Shown here piece after piece: positions 15,749 to 24,144 of a stretch of DNA of 40,556 bases. This stretch comes from Methanothrix sp. (lineage in GTDB: Archaea; Halobacteriota; Methanosarcinia; Methanotrichales; Methanotrichaceae), in contig JANYKI010000061.1 of NCBI GenBank assembly GCA_025361645.1, positions 1 through 40,556 on the forward strand, read 5' to 3'. The notes beneath the pieces were generated by a model. The model did not search any database. It had not been told where the DNA came from and was given only the letters and a program-made list of their open reading frames with translations. Positions within the stretch are counted from its first letter, which is position 1, and every line of letters starts with the position of its first letter. Both the position numbers and the translations under genes were made by a program.

Positions 15749-16182
15749 ACCTGACAATCGATGCCAGCGTCTTCGTCTCAGCGGCACGTCCTTCTGAGGT
15801 GCTGTATCCACTAAGCTTCAGGTTCCTTCAAAAAGTGAAAGGACAAAAGATCTTCTGCCCGACTCTGCTCCTTGCGGAGTGTGCAGCCGCCATTGCCAGG
15901 CCCACTGGAGATGCTGCTCTTTCCAGGAAGCTGGTATCTCTCATAAAGCATTTTCCTGGCATGATACAGGTCCCTCTGGACGGGGCGCTTGCTCTTCGTG
16001 CCGCAGAGATAGCTATTGAAAACCGTCTCAAGGGCGCAGATGCCGTTTATGCCGCTGTGGCCGATGATTTTGATGCCGTTTTAGTATCCTGGGATGAGGA
16101 GATGTTGCGGCGAAGTCCAGAATTCGTCCTTGCCATGAGCCCTGAACAATGGCTGGAACAAAGCTGGCCTTCCGGGAGCTAG
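15745..16182 (+). CDS. PIN-domain toxin (VapC-like)
   Basis: A 145-residue PIN-domain ribonuclease. Acidic catalytic residues are visible in the expected order: D6 in LTIDASVFV, a glutamate in LLAECAAA (about residue 45), D in KGADAVYAAVA (about residue 97) and D in LVSWDEEML (about residue 115). VapC toxins cleave tRNA or rRNA and are blocked by their antitoxin. ATG 15745 lies in the ATGA overlap with the antitoxin stop; longer in-frame starts further upstream lie inside the antitoxin gene. A modular repeat array begins directly after the stop. Confidence 0.9.
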   Translation: MNLTIDASVFVSAARPSEVLYPLSFRFLQKVKGQKIFCPTLLLAECAAAIARPTGDAALSRKLVSLIKHFPGMIQVPLDGALALRAAEIAIENRLKGADAVYAAVADDFDAVLVSWDEEMLRRSPEFVLAMSPEQWLEQSWPSGS

Positions 16183-16185
16183 AAT

Positions 16186-16492
16186 TTATTAGCTGACAAT
16201 TATAACCGAGCCACTACGGGCACCACAAAGCTCACAAAGGACGCACAAAGACGCTCAAAAACAGTCTCTGTGACAGACGCCCTATCAGCAATTGTTGCGG
16301 GGCCTTTCGCCCGGGCAAGCCCACCCGCACGCGCGCGCTCGGGGGGCGGGAGGCCGGTCGGGCCGAGATTCATTGGTCATCGGCAATTGCAGCAGGACAC
16401 CAAAAGAGTTTCATCATCGGCTTCGCGCAATATGCCGTTTCACGCGAAGGCGCTATAGCCGCGAAGTCTCGATGAGAGAAGGACAATTATGT
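16186..16492 (-). repeat. Modular G+C-rich repeat, inverted copy
   Basis: Reading the minus strand, this 300-nt gap holds the same modules as the arrays at 19.8-23.8 kb. They are CATAATTGTCCTTC...TCATCG, the TTCGCG module with CTATAG centre (16437-16470), a module with GGTGTCCTGCTGCAATTG shared only with 22345-22400, a G+C-rich segment, then the GTGCGTCCTTTGTGAGCTTT block (16223-16260) and GGTTATAATTGTCAGC (16192-16208). It separates the PIN toxin from the transglutaminase-like gene. Confidence 0.75.
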
Positions 16493-16517
16493 TTTGATTC
16501 TTACAGGGGAGATGTCT

Positions 16518-17837
16518 ATGAGAATAATAATTATTTTAATCCTTCTAATGCTACAGCCGCTGGCTGTGATGGCCACATCGGTTGCTCCAGGCGTCCTGGA
16601 GAAGGATCCAGATAAGGATTGGACGGCAATCGCTCCCAATGATTTTAACACAAACCTGAATTATAGTTATGAGGAAATTGACCGTCATGCTTTGAATGCG
16701 CCTTCCTCTGCCCAAGCAACGGTCGAAAGCCTGGCTGCCTACTTGATCGAGCCGGCAAAAAATGATCGCGAGAAGGCCCGAGCCATATTCCGGTGGATCA
16801 CAGAGAACATCGACTACAATGTGGAGGTTCTTTTCAAGGGAGGCAGCGGGGCCACAAATTCTGAGGATGTTTTGAAGAGCCGAAAATCGGTCTGCTACGG
16901 CTATTCCGATCTCTTCCTCTCCCTGGCCAAAGAAGCGGGGCTGGAGGCCGTGAGGATCAGCGGCTACGGTAAAGGGTACGGCTACCAGCCGGGCAAGAAC
17001 GTCTCCGGCCCCGCCAATCATGCCTGGAATGCAGTGAAGATAAACGGATCCTGGTATCTGATGGACTCTACCTGGGGGGCGGGGTATGTGAGCAAGGAAG
17101 GCAAGTACGTGCGCCGGTTCGATGATCACTTTTTTATGACGCCGCCCAACCAGTTCATCTTTGATCACTTCCCGGAGGACGCCCCGTGGCAACTCCTGGA
17201 TAAGCCCGTTTCCAAGCAGAAGTTTGAGAATTGGGTCTTTCTGGAAGCGGAATTTTTTAATCTGGGCCTGAAGCTTGGCCAAAAAAATGGTACGATAAGC
17301 GCAGACAAGCAGATCAATGTCTCCATCAAGGCTCCAGAGGATGTGCTGATGATGGCGAAGCTGGAGTATGCGGACGGCGCGGCTGCTGGGGATGGCTACA
17401 CATTTTGCCAGAGAGAGGGAGAGCGGTTTGATATTTATGCACAGTTTCCTAGACCTGGAAGCTATATTTTGAAGGTGTATGCCAAGCAGAAGGACAATCC
17501 GGGCGAGTACAACTCCGTTTTAGAATACCGGATCAATGCTGCCTCCGGTGGGAGCGCCGGCTTTCCCATGGCTTTCGAAAAGTTCAGCGAGACAGGTGCC
17601 TATCTCTACGGGCCGCTGGAGGGCAAACTGTTGGCCGGGTCGAGCTACCTGTTCCGGATCAGGGTTCCCGGTGCCGAGAATGTTTCTGTGGTGTGCGGGG
17701 AGGAATGGACGCATCTCGCGATGCGAGGGGGGGATCTGTTCGAAGGGAATGCGACTGCAAAGAAGGGGGATGTGGGGATCTATGCGAATTTTGGGGGAGA
17801 GGGATGGGAAGGGCTGGTGAGATATGAGGGGGAATGA
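16518..17837 (+). CDS. Secreted transglutaminase-like protein
   Basis: An exported 439-residue protein. The start at 16518 has AGGGGA 7 nt upstream and puts the signal peptide (RIIIILILLMLQPLAVMATS) at the N-terminus. The transglutaminase/cysteine-protease core spans about residues 65-185: DREKARAIFRWITENIDY, the cysteine in SRKSVCYGYSDLF, the histidine in GPANHAWNAVKI, and the aspartate in YLMDSTWGAG. These form a Cys-His-Asp triad, closest to the kyphoscoliosis-peptidase (KY) type. The C-terminal 220 residues are beta-rich. Substrate unknown; possibly cross-linking or trimming of surface proteins. Confidence 0.87.
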   Translation: MRIIIILILLMLQPLAVMATSVAPGVLEKDPDKDWTAIAPNDFNTNLNYSYEEIDRHALNAPSSAQATVESLAAYLIEPAKNDREKARAIFRWITENIDYNVEVLFKGGSGATNSEDVLKSRKSVCYGYSDLFLSLAKEAGLEAVRISGYGKGYGYQPGKNVSGPANHAWNAVKINGSWYLMDSTWGAGYVSKEGKYVRRFDDHFFMTPPNQFIFDHFPEDAPWQLLDKPVSKQKFENWVFLEAEFFNLGLKLGQKNGTISADKQINVSIKAPEDVLMMAKLEYADGAAAGDGYTFCQREGERFDIYAQFPRPGSYILKVYAKQKDNPGEYNSVLEYRINAASGGSAGFPMAFEKFSETGAYLYGPLEGKLLAGSSYLFRIRVPGAENVSVVCGEEWTHLAMRGGDLFEGNATAKKGDVGIYANFGGEGWEGLVRYEGE

Positions 17838-18054
17838 TTTATGAATTATGCTGAATATGGGCAGTTAATTATTTTAGATCTTTATGAATATAAATTAAAT
17901 ATCATGATTTAAGGTGTTCGGTTTTGCTATGATTATATGATATATAATCTTCTCAGTTAGCAGTTATGAAACATTTTTTGACTATTCAATTACAGCGAAG
18001 ACTACGAAAGATTCTTATGCATCTAATTCCAACAAACAGCTTGAGGGAAATTAT

Positions 18055-19371
18055 ATGAGAAATCTCTTTGTGAAAATTGCTATATTGGTTATTTTAACCT
18101 TTATAATTAGTATAAATATCGGAATTGCAGAGGGACGACAAGAACCCAAAACCAATTTAATTATAACTAATGAAGTATATGGAAGTTCACTAAAACCAGA
18201 ATTAGTTTATAATATAAAGACGCCAAAAATTATTGATTATGATTTTGTATTAGCTATAGATAGCTCAGGAAGCATAGCAGAAGAGAAATACCAAAGAGAT
18301 GCAATTGTTGAAGCGCTCCCAGTGTTTTTAAGGGAAATACCTAAAAACTATCCTGATGCAAACTTTAATATATCTATTGTTAGCTGGGATGATAATATCG
18401 ATTTTTCATATGATGCAGAAAAGGGTTTTAATGCAAATGAGACATCTAATGCTAAATTAGCTGATCTAAATAGATCGACAAACGACATAAGCAACAATTT
18501 TGTAAATAGGTTTAGTACTCTAGAAACGGAAGGTAGCGATATCTCAGTACCTATTAAAGCCTCTCTAGATATTTTAGATTCAGAAGCTAATCGTCCTAAC
18601 GATTATCATAAAAATAAACGATTCATAATAGTGGTTTCTGGAAATGGAGAATTCAAACCCGCTACAGATGAATTAATAAGAAAAGTACAAGGAAAATATG
18701 AAATATATGTGATAGGAATGGATATGTCATTAAAATCAGAATTGCGCAAGCATTTGAAAAAAATTGCTGAAAATAACGACAAACAATATCTATTCCTTCC
18801 TGCAGGTGACTTATATCCTCCACTTAATGTCAGTCTTGAATCAGCATTGCGGTCCCATTTAAGAAACGCCACAAATTCACCAGTCGCTCGCAATGTTAAA
18901 ATAACAGAGTCCCTTTACTGCTACTATACTCTTGATCCAAATTCAGTTAGAATTAACGGGATGCCTATTGATGCCTCATCAATAAATATTAGACCCAATG
19001 GAGACGGAACTCAAACCTTTGAATTAGAGATTCCTGGTGGCTTAATGCCAAATAGTGAGACAAAAATAACATTAGATGTTAATTTCGATCCAGGATATTT
19101 GCCAGTAACTATAACCGAGGATCGAAAGCCAATAACACTATGTTCGCCAAAATCAGATACACCAACAGGGAAATTCTTATTCGATTGGTTTAATAGAGAA
19201 CACTTTGAATTGATTTTGGAGAAAGCCGAGCGTGGGACAGGAATTAGTCCCTCAAACAGGCTAACAATTCAGAGTGTTAATTTAAAAAGAGATACAACAA
19301 AAAATAGCTCATTACTAGAAAAATTTATTAAGAACTTGTCTTTATTGCGAATCTTACAATTACAATACTAA
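18055..19371 (+). CDS. Exported von Willebrand factor A domain protein
   Basis: A 438-residue protein with a signal peptide or N-terminal anchor (FVKIAILVILTFIISINIGIA). The VWA domain begins near residue 60 with YDFVLAIDSSGSIAEEKY, a complete MIDAS DxSxS motif; later metal ligands fit SDISVPIKASLD and FIIVVSGNGEF. After about residue 270 comes a beta-rich region resembling a DUF11-like/repeat domain (ITESLYCYYTLDPNSV). The final 50 residues are charged and show no membrane anchor. The gene is strikingly A+T-rich compared with its neighbours, a sign of recent acquisition. GAGGG precedes the ATG. A small membrane protein gene follows in 20 nt. Confidence 0.82.
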   Translation: MRNLFVKIAILVILTFIISINIGIAEGRQEPKTNLIITNEVYGSSLKPELVYNIKTPKIIDYDFVLAIDSSGSIAEEKYQRDAIVEALPVFLREIPKNYPDANFNISIVSWDDNIDFSYDAEKGFNANETSNAKLADLNRSTNDISNNFVNRFSTLETEGSDISVPIKASLDILDSEANRPNDYHKNKRFIIVVSGNGEFKPATDELIRKVQGKYEIYVIGMDMSLKSELRKHLKKIAENNDKQYLFLPAGDLYPPLNVSLESALRSHLRNATNSPVARNVKITESLYCYYTLDPNSVRINGMPIDASSINIRPNGDGTQTFELEIPGGLMPNSETKITLDVNFDPGYLPVTITEDRKPITLCSPKSDTPTGKFLFDWFNREHFELILEKAERGTGISPSNRLTIQSVNLKRDTTKNSSLLEKFIKNLSLLRILQLQY

Positions 19372-19391
19372 AATAGGGGGCGGGCATCTCT

Positions 19392-19838
19392 ATGGATTCT
19401 AAATTTTTTGCAGGGATAACAACAAATATATCATGCGAATTTATTTGTTATTCAATACATAATATGGTATCGCTAGGAGTATTATATTATGTAGTGCATC
19501 AAATGGATTATTATCTCCAGACGTTTGATTCAGCGTTATTTTTTTCACTTTTAACGCCTTTAATTTTAGCTTCTAATATATATCTTTTCTATTTATTAAA
19601 AAATGAAAAAATTAAAAAGACAACTCTAATTATTTCCTTGTTTATTTCAGCATGTGTATTAATCATAACTGGTTTATATACTAAGCAAGAAATAATTAAC
19701 GAAGATCGTTATGGATCTGATGTATTTTTCATTAATTATTTTGCTTATTTGTCTGTATTAGTACTTCTATGGGTAATTCTTTGGAAACTGCAGGAACTTC
19801 TAATTAGAATTGGTTCTAGTACAGCGAGGCTGAAATAA
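19392..19838 (+). CDS. Small four-helix membrane protein, unknown function
   Basis: A 148-residue protein with about four hydrophobic segments (residues 22-36, 47-70, 77-95, 113-137), no signal peptide and no recognised family. It is as A+T-rich as the VWA gene and only 20 nt downstream (GGGGGCGGG in the spacer could be the ribosome binding site), so the two are likely one unit acquired together. It could anchor or act with the VWA protein; this is inference from position only. A repeat array starts right after its stop. Confidence 0.65.
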   Translation: MDSKFFAGITTNISCEFICYSIHNMVSLGVLYYVVHQMDYYLQTFDSALFFSLLTPLILASNIYLFYLLKNEKIKKTTLIISLFISACVLIITGLYTKQEIINEDRYGSDVFFINYFAYLSVLVLLWVILWKLQELLIRIGSSTARLK

Positions 19839-19850
19839 ACCAATGTTTTG

Positions 19851-20636
19851 ACTTCGCGCCTATAGCGCCTTCGCGTGAACCCGTGGTCTTGGCCCGCCTG
19901 GCCCCCTGCCCCTTAGTCCCCGCCAGTCAAGCCAGTCCGCCCCGACGAGCGATGCAGCCCGGACAGGCAGCGGCCTGGAGCGAGAGCCGGGCGAGGCCTG
20001 CCCGCGGCCCGCAAGGATCGTCAAGCCGGAGACGGTCTGGAATCCTTTTAGAAAGTCTCTGTGCGTCCTCTGTGCGCTCTGTGAGCTCTGTGGTGGGATC
20101 GTTAGTTGTTTGGTTATAATTTTCAGCTAATTATAATATAAAATTGAAGGTTTTGCTTTCCCAAAATCCAGCCCCCCGGAAAAGCAGCCTTATCCGACCA
20201 CCATCTTCACCTGACCCTCAGGACCGACCGGCCTCCCGCGCCCGAGTGCGAGCGCGTGCGGGCGCAGCCTGGCGGATGGCGCTGTAGCCTATAATTGTCC
20301 TTCCCTTATCGGAACTTCGCGGCTTCGCGCCTTCGCGTGAACCGTTGGTCTTGGTCCGCCTGGCCTCCTGCCCCCCAGTCCCCGCCAGGCAAGCCAGTGC
20401 GCCCAGACGAGCGACGCAGCCCAGGCCGGGCCCACGGGCCGCGGCCAGGAGCGAGAGCCGAGCGAGGCCGGATCACAGCTCTGCAAAAATAGCTATGCTG
20501 GAGAACTCCACGAAACTCTTTGTGCGTTCTTTGTGAGCTTTGTGCGCTTTGTGGTTGGCCCGTAACCGTTCGGTTATAATTATCTGCTAATAATAATAGC
20601 GAATCGTCATCATCTCCAAAATCCAGCCCACGAAGA
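19851..20636 (+). repeat. Modular G+C-rich repeat array (about 1.7 units, period about 460 nt)
   Basis: An 800-nt gene-free stretch made of repeating modules in fixed order: TTCGCG module (19851-19880 and 20313-20342), CCCCGCCAG...CAAGCCAGT segment, GGAGCGAGAGCCG(G/A)GCGAGGCC segment, GTGCGTCCTCTGTG block (20055-20100 and 20516-20555), GGTTATAATT...GCTAAT tail (20111-20137 and 20572-20600), and a linking module from CTTTCCCAAAATCCAGCC to CATAATTGTCC-type sequence (20146-20312). The second copies lie about 461 nt after the first. The partial linking module at 20611-20635 runs up to the DUF3368 toxin stop. Open frames here are composition artefacts. Confidence 0.8.
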
Positions 20637-20639
20637 AGC

Positions 20640-21146
20640 TCAATATTTATCCTCTCCCGAAGCCTGCAAGGCCTTTTTGTAGACATCATTCCCTATCCAG
20701 AAACCGGCCTCATTTCTCAGCCTATTAAGTTCTTCTCGAAGCGATGTTATTCTTCCCTCTCGCTTGGCCCGGATCAAAATGCCTATCACGCCGGTTATGT
20801 TCAATCCATAAACTCTGGCAGTCCTTCTGGCCTCGCTCTCGTCCAGGAATACAACATCAGGATTCAGTTCAATAGCGAGAGCTATGGTCTCGCATTCCCC
20901 ATCATGCAAATCCTTTTGCAGAAAATGGATAAGAGGTCGATTTGCCGGTTCAACGACTTCTATCCATCCAGCTTGCCTTCCCTGTTCTACCTCAGAGGAG
21001 CCTGGCCATTCTCGACCCTCCTGCACTACCTCTCTCCAAACGGCGGGTGCTATGAAAATATCTTTATGAAAATCACGCAAGAGGTGCAGACGCTTAATCT
21101 TTGCCAGATGAATCAGAGTTGAAGAATCACAGATTGCACCCGGCAT
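20640..21146 (-). CDS. DUF3368 PIN-like toxin
   Basis: A 168-residue protein of the DUF3368 family, PIN-type nucleases that pair with UPF0175 antitoxins. Conserved acidic residues appear in ICDSSTLIHLAK (N-terminus), LHDGECETIALA (about residues 80-92) and VVFLDESEARRTA (about 98-110), followed by GVIGILIRAKREG. The start ATG has GAGGA 8 nt upstream and overlaps the antitoxin gene by 20 nt. The stop lies a few bases from a repeat array, which may supply the 3' end of the transcript. The presumed activity is RNA cleavage. Confidence 0.9.
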   Translation of the reverse strand: MPGAICDSSTLIHLAKIKRLHLLRDFHKDIFIAPAVWREVVQEGREWPGSSEVEQGRQAGWIEVVEPANRPLIHFLQKDLHDGECETIALAIELNPDVVFLDESEARRTARVYGLNITGVIGILIRAKREGRITSLREELNRLRNEAGFWIGNDVYKKALQASGEDKY

Positions 21147-21408
21147 ATTCTAGATCCTCTTGCAGCTCTTCTTCCCCGTAGTGTCGCTTGACTTTGCGCT
21201 GACCAAGAAGATCTTCGAACCTAAGAAGGGTCAGGCCACAGAGAGCAGAGGCCTTTCCAGATGAAAGCATCCCTCGCTGGTAAAGTGCCAGAGCTAATTC
21301 TTTGTAAAGCTCTGATTCTATATCATCAGGCGGCACCCGAAGGGCATTGACGATCTCTTCCGGTATCATCAGAGTTTTAGCGCTCATTAGATTCATACTC
21401 CATTTCAC
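21127..21408 (-). CDS. UPF0175 family antitoxin
   Basis: A 93-residue protein of the UPF0175 family: IPEEIVNALRVPPDDIESELYKELALALYQRGMLSSGKASALCGLTLLRFEDLLGQRKV. This is the typical pattern with an HTH-like SSGKAS-x-L-x-G core. It precedes and overlaps the DUF3368 toxin by 20 nt, the standard order of these modules. The start is uncertain: in-frame ATGs are at 21408, 21396 and 21387, and GGAG lies best for the last (MSAKT..., spacing about 10), which would give 86 residues. Confidence 0.88.
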   Translation of the reverse strand: MKWSMNLMSAKTLMIPEEIVNALRVPPDDIESELYKELALALYQRGMLSSGKASALCGLTLLRFEDLLGQRKVKRHYGEEELQEDLEYAGCNL

Positions 21409-21435
21409 AATAATAGCAGAGATTGTTCATTAAAC

Positions 21436-21762
21436 TTTGGTAGGGTCAACTACCACCCCCTGAAGGAGGTGGCTTGCCGTTCCAGTTTTCGTTAGGAGGG
21501 TGGTCCCTCTTAAGACGGTTGGGTTCAGACCAACAACGGACGACAATAGGCCGGTTGACGCAGATTTGCAAGATACGTCGAGCCATTTCAGAAGGTCGAG
21601 GCGGCCCTAATACAGTTCTCCCCTCAAATGCATTTCAGGTTGTGCCTTGCGGCACACAAGAACGTAATCAGTAGATGGTTTTGTAAGCATAAATACTTCA
21701 CGGGACCGCCCAATTCCTCCCCACCCTGAAGAGATGGGGACTCCTTGGACAACGAGTTGAAG
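21436..21762 (-). mobile_element. IS200/IS605-derived element without a transposase gene
   Basis: On the minus strand the right edge reads CCCCATCTCTTCAGGGTGGGG followed by AGGAATTGGGCGG, and the left edge reads CCACCTCCTTCAGGGGGTGG followed by TAGTTGACC. Both are the subterminal hairpin types seen at the two ends of IS200/IS605 (tnpB/IS1341) elements. Only about 330 nt separate them and no tnpA or tnpB frame is present, so this is an internally deleted, non-autonomous copy. The interior may retain the tnpB 3'-end/omega-RNA region. It lies just upstream of the UPF0175-DUF3368 operon and may affect its promoter. A 66-residue open frame on the plus strand (21474-21674) is not convincing. Confidence 0.6.
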
Positions 21763-21774
21763 ATCTCTTCCAGC

Positions 21775-22420
21775 ACATTTTCATGGGCTGATGAGTGCGG
21801 CATTGCCTATTCTTGCCTTGCCGTCCTCCTGAAAGCTCCCGGCATTCGCCATCTAGATCGGACCGGCCCTCCTGCCCCCGGACACGATCGCGCGTGCGGA
21901 CCTGCCCTGACGAGCAACGCCGCCCGGACAGGCAGTGGCCAAGAGCGAGAGCCGGGCGAGGCTAGCCCATAGCTCCGGAGGGATCGTCAAGCCGGAGACT
22001 GCCCGGAATTCCTTTTAAAATGTCTCTGTGCGTCCTCTGTGCGCTCTGTGTCTCTGTGGTGGGATCGTTAGTCGTTAGGCTATAATTTTCGGCTAATAAT
22101 AATAGAAAACCGAAGGCTTTGCTTTCCCAAAATCCTGCCCCCCCGGAAAAGCAGCCTTATCCGACCTCCATCTCCACCTGACCCTCAGGCTCGACCGGCC
22201 TCCCGCGCCCGAGCGCGTGCGGACGGGCGCAGCCTGGCGGATGGCGTTGTGGCCCATAATTGTTCTTCTTTCACCGAAACTTCGCGGCTTCGCGGCTTCG
22301 CGTGATGCCATGAATCTTGCGCGTGGCCGTGAAAAAAGCAATGATGAAGCTCTTTCGGTGTCCTGCTACAATTGCATCTTCCTTAACCGATGACCAATGG
22401 GCCCCGCCCAAAATCTCGGC
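21775..22420 (+). repeat. Modular G+C-rich repeat array
   Basis: Module order matches the other arrays: G+C-rich segments with GGAGCGAGAGCC-like sequence (about 21880-21965), ATCGTCAAGCCGGAGACTGC (about 21981-22000), the GTGCGTCCTCTGTGCGCTCT block (22022-22066), TATAATTTTCGGCTAATAAT (22081-22100), the linking module (22112-22278), the TTCGCG module (22279-22306) and finally the GGTGTCCTGCTACAATTGC module (about 22340-22400) shared with the inverted copy at 16.2-16.5 kb. No gene is supported between 21763 and 22510. Confidence 0.8.
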
Positions 22421-22510
22421 CTGATCCGAGACGGTGCGCAGCGCTGCATTCTCATAAAAAAGCTTTTCTCTGGAAGTTGATGAAAACCTGGAGCCGATGC
22501 CGTCTCAGAT

Positions 22511-22789
22511 TCACTTTCTCCGTTCAATCCTTTTTGCTTTGTCGTAGATATTTTTTCTGTCGTCCATTAGTTCCACGTAAACTTCGCCACTTCGGATGCT
22601 AAAGAGGGCTCTGTCCCCTCCTATCCTCATACTACGAAGTCTATCAAGTGGTGGTTCGAGTTTTTTTGAATTTCCCAATGGATCGTCTCTCAACTCTTTG
22701 AGACACTTAAAGATCACCTTGGCGCGGTCGCGATTTTGAGAACGGATATAGTCTTTAACCGCTAGCGAAAGCAGAACGTTATAGCTCAT
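22511..22789 (-). CDS. RelE/ParE-like toxin
   Basis: A 92-residue basic protein with the RelE/ParE fold pattern: SYNVLLSLAVKDYIRSQ, KVIFKCLKELRDDPLG, KKLEPPLDRLRSMRIGGDRALFSI, and VYVELMDDRKNIYDKAKR. RelE toxins cleave mRNA on the ribosome; ParE relatives poison gyrase, and sequence alone does not decide here, but the RIGGDRALFSI and C-terminal YDKAKR features fit RelE better. Its ATG lies inside the end of the antitoxin gene (11-nt overlap), giving translational coupling. Confidence 0.88.
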   Translation of the reverse strand: MSYNVLLSLAVKDYIRSQNRDRAKVIFKCLKELRDDPLGNSKKLEPPLDRLRSMRIGGDRALFSIRSGEVYVELMDDRKNIYDKAKRIERRK

Positions 22790-22940
22790 CCTCTTCGAAC
22801 CCCATCTCCCTCATGAGATCTTCGAGCGAGATAGCCTTGCCTTCACGGTATTGGCGATCGGCGCATTTCAACGCCTTCATAATGACCGGATCGCCGAGGA
22901 TGTCTTCCGTCTCAGAGCGGTTAATGGGGTCCATTGACAT
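22779..22940 (-). CDS. RelB-like antitoxin
   Basis: A short antitoxin of about 53 residues from ATG 22940 (MSMDPINRSE...). The C-terminal part GKAISLEDLMREMGFEEDEL is the usual RelB-type ending next to an archaeal RelE. The frame is open further upstream to a TTG at 23054 (91 residues), but those extra residues show no conservation pattern I recognise. AGAG lies 7-8 nt before ATG 22940. A TATA-like CATAAAGTATTTAGG near 23065-23080 (minus strand) would allow either start. It overlaps the toxin by 11 nt. Confidence 0.75.
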   Translation of the reverse strand: MSMDPINRSETEDILGDPVIMKALKCADRQYREGKAISLEDLMREMGFEEDEL

Positions 22941-23119
22941 ATTGTTTCTCTCAATAGTACTTACATCTAATGCACTACTGAATCTCTGATTGGAATATCT
23001 ATGTTCTGGTTCAATATTTGGCGCGCCTTCTGCCATAAGATAGCCTGATATCAAGGTTATCCTAAATACTTTATGCTACTATCAGAAATCTCCATTTTTA
23101 CCTCAATCTCAGTTCTTAA

Positions 23120-23825
23120 GGGCAGATGAAAGTGGCATTGTCAATTCTAGCCTTGCCACGACCGTCCTGGGCTCTCGCGTCCTCCTGCACCATCTGTCGC
23201 CTCTCCCGAGCACGCGTGCAGATGGGCGCAGCCTGGCAGGCGCTGTTGTGGCCCATAATTGTCCATCTTTCATCGGAACTTCGCGCCTATAGCGCCTTTC
23301 ACGTGAACCCGTGGTCTTGGCCCGACCGGCCCCTGCCCCCCAGTCCCCGCCAGGCAAGCCAGTCTGCCCTGACGGCGACGCCGCCTAGGCCGGGCCCACG
23401 GGCAGCGGCCACCAGCGAGAACCGGGCGAGGCCTGCCCGCGGCCCGCAAGGACCGTCAAGCCGGAGGACTGCCTCGAATCTCTTTGCGCGTCCTTTGTGA
23501 GCTTTGTGCGCTTTGTGGTTGGCCCGTAACCGTTCGGTTATAATTTTCTGCTAATAATAACGACTCCTCATCGTCTCCAAAATCCTGCCACCCGGAAAAG
23601 CAGCCTTATCCTACCTCCATTTCCACCTGACCCCCAGGCTCGACCGGCCTCCTGCCCGCCCTGACGGCATCGCCGCAGCCCGGACGGCCCGGCCCACATG
23701 AGCAGGCACGAGCGAGAGCCGGGCGAAGCCAGCTCACAGCTTTGCAGGGATCGTCAAGCCGGAGACTGCCAGGAATTCCTTTAAAAAGGCTCTGTACGTC
23801 CTCTGTGCGCTCTGTGATCTTTGCC
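23120..23825 (+). repeat. Modular G+C-rich repeat array
   Basis: This array contains a linking module variant ending in GTGGCCCATAATTGTCC (about 23190-23278), the TTCGCG module with CTATAG centre (23279-23309), the CCCCGCCAGGCAAGCCAGT and GCGAGAACCGGGCGAGGCC segments (23340-23432), the GCGTCCTTTGTGAGCTTTG block (23487-23519), GGTTATAATTTTCTGCTAAT (23536-23555), a truncated linking module (23576-23652), and a second copy of the later modules ending with CTCTGTGCGCTCTGTGATCT (to 23820). The second part jumps over the TTCGCG module, showing recombination inside the array. Its end runs into a degraded gene. Confidence 0.8.
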
Positions 23826-24095
23826 ATAGGGAATCCTTTGTCCATTGCATCATCTACCACAGACTTGATGGAGAAAGACCATGCCTCTTTTTGAATATCG
23901 CTTTTTATAATATACGAAGATCGTTCTTGGTTGAAGCCCGACAATAGAGCATGAGTGATAAAGGAAATATGAAATTTTTGCCAATAAGGGCTCATTCCCA
24001 TCATGCTTCTCCAATCCGATCCTAATGGCTTCATCAGCAAGCTTACCAAGATCGAGGAGTTGAAAACGGCCCCTCGGTTATTTCGCTGCTGATGA
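23822..24095 (-). pseudogene. Degraded gene remnant with an apparent frameshift
   Basis: Two minus-strand frames look coding in succession: RFQLLDLGKLADEAIRIGLE (about 24003-24080) in one frame and, further on, FITHALLSGFNQERSSYIIK followed by EAWSFSIKSVVDDAMDKGFP (about 23840-23980) in another. The second runs directly into the repeat array at about 23820. No start codon with ribosome binding site is evident for the first part. I read this as a gene cut by a frameshift and truncated by the repeat. The original function is not recognised. Confidence 0.35.
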
Positions 24096-24144
24096 GGCGG
24101 TTTTAGGATTTAGATGATATGATTCTTGGCGGCTTTCCCCTGGC

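Noticed and set aside
19883-20692. Several Arg/Pro/Ser-rich reading frames in 19.8-23.6 kb
   Set aside because: They fall in the G+C-rich repeat modules, differ between copies and strands, and have no ribosome binding sites; they are composition artefacts.
21474-21674. 66-residue frame inside the IS605-derived element
   Set aside because: Runs antisense to the deduced element direction, with no transposase similarity recognised and no good start context.
19851-23825. CRISPR array
   Set aside because: The repeats are long mosaic modules (unit about 460 nt) without short regular repeat-spacer units and without cas genes nearby.
23606-24049. Intact 147-residue minus-strand protein
   Set aside because: Its second half is translated from repeat modules and its first half seems to be in the wrong frame; treated as a degraded remnant instead.
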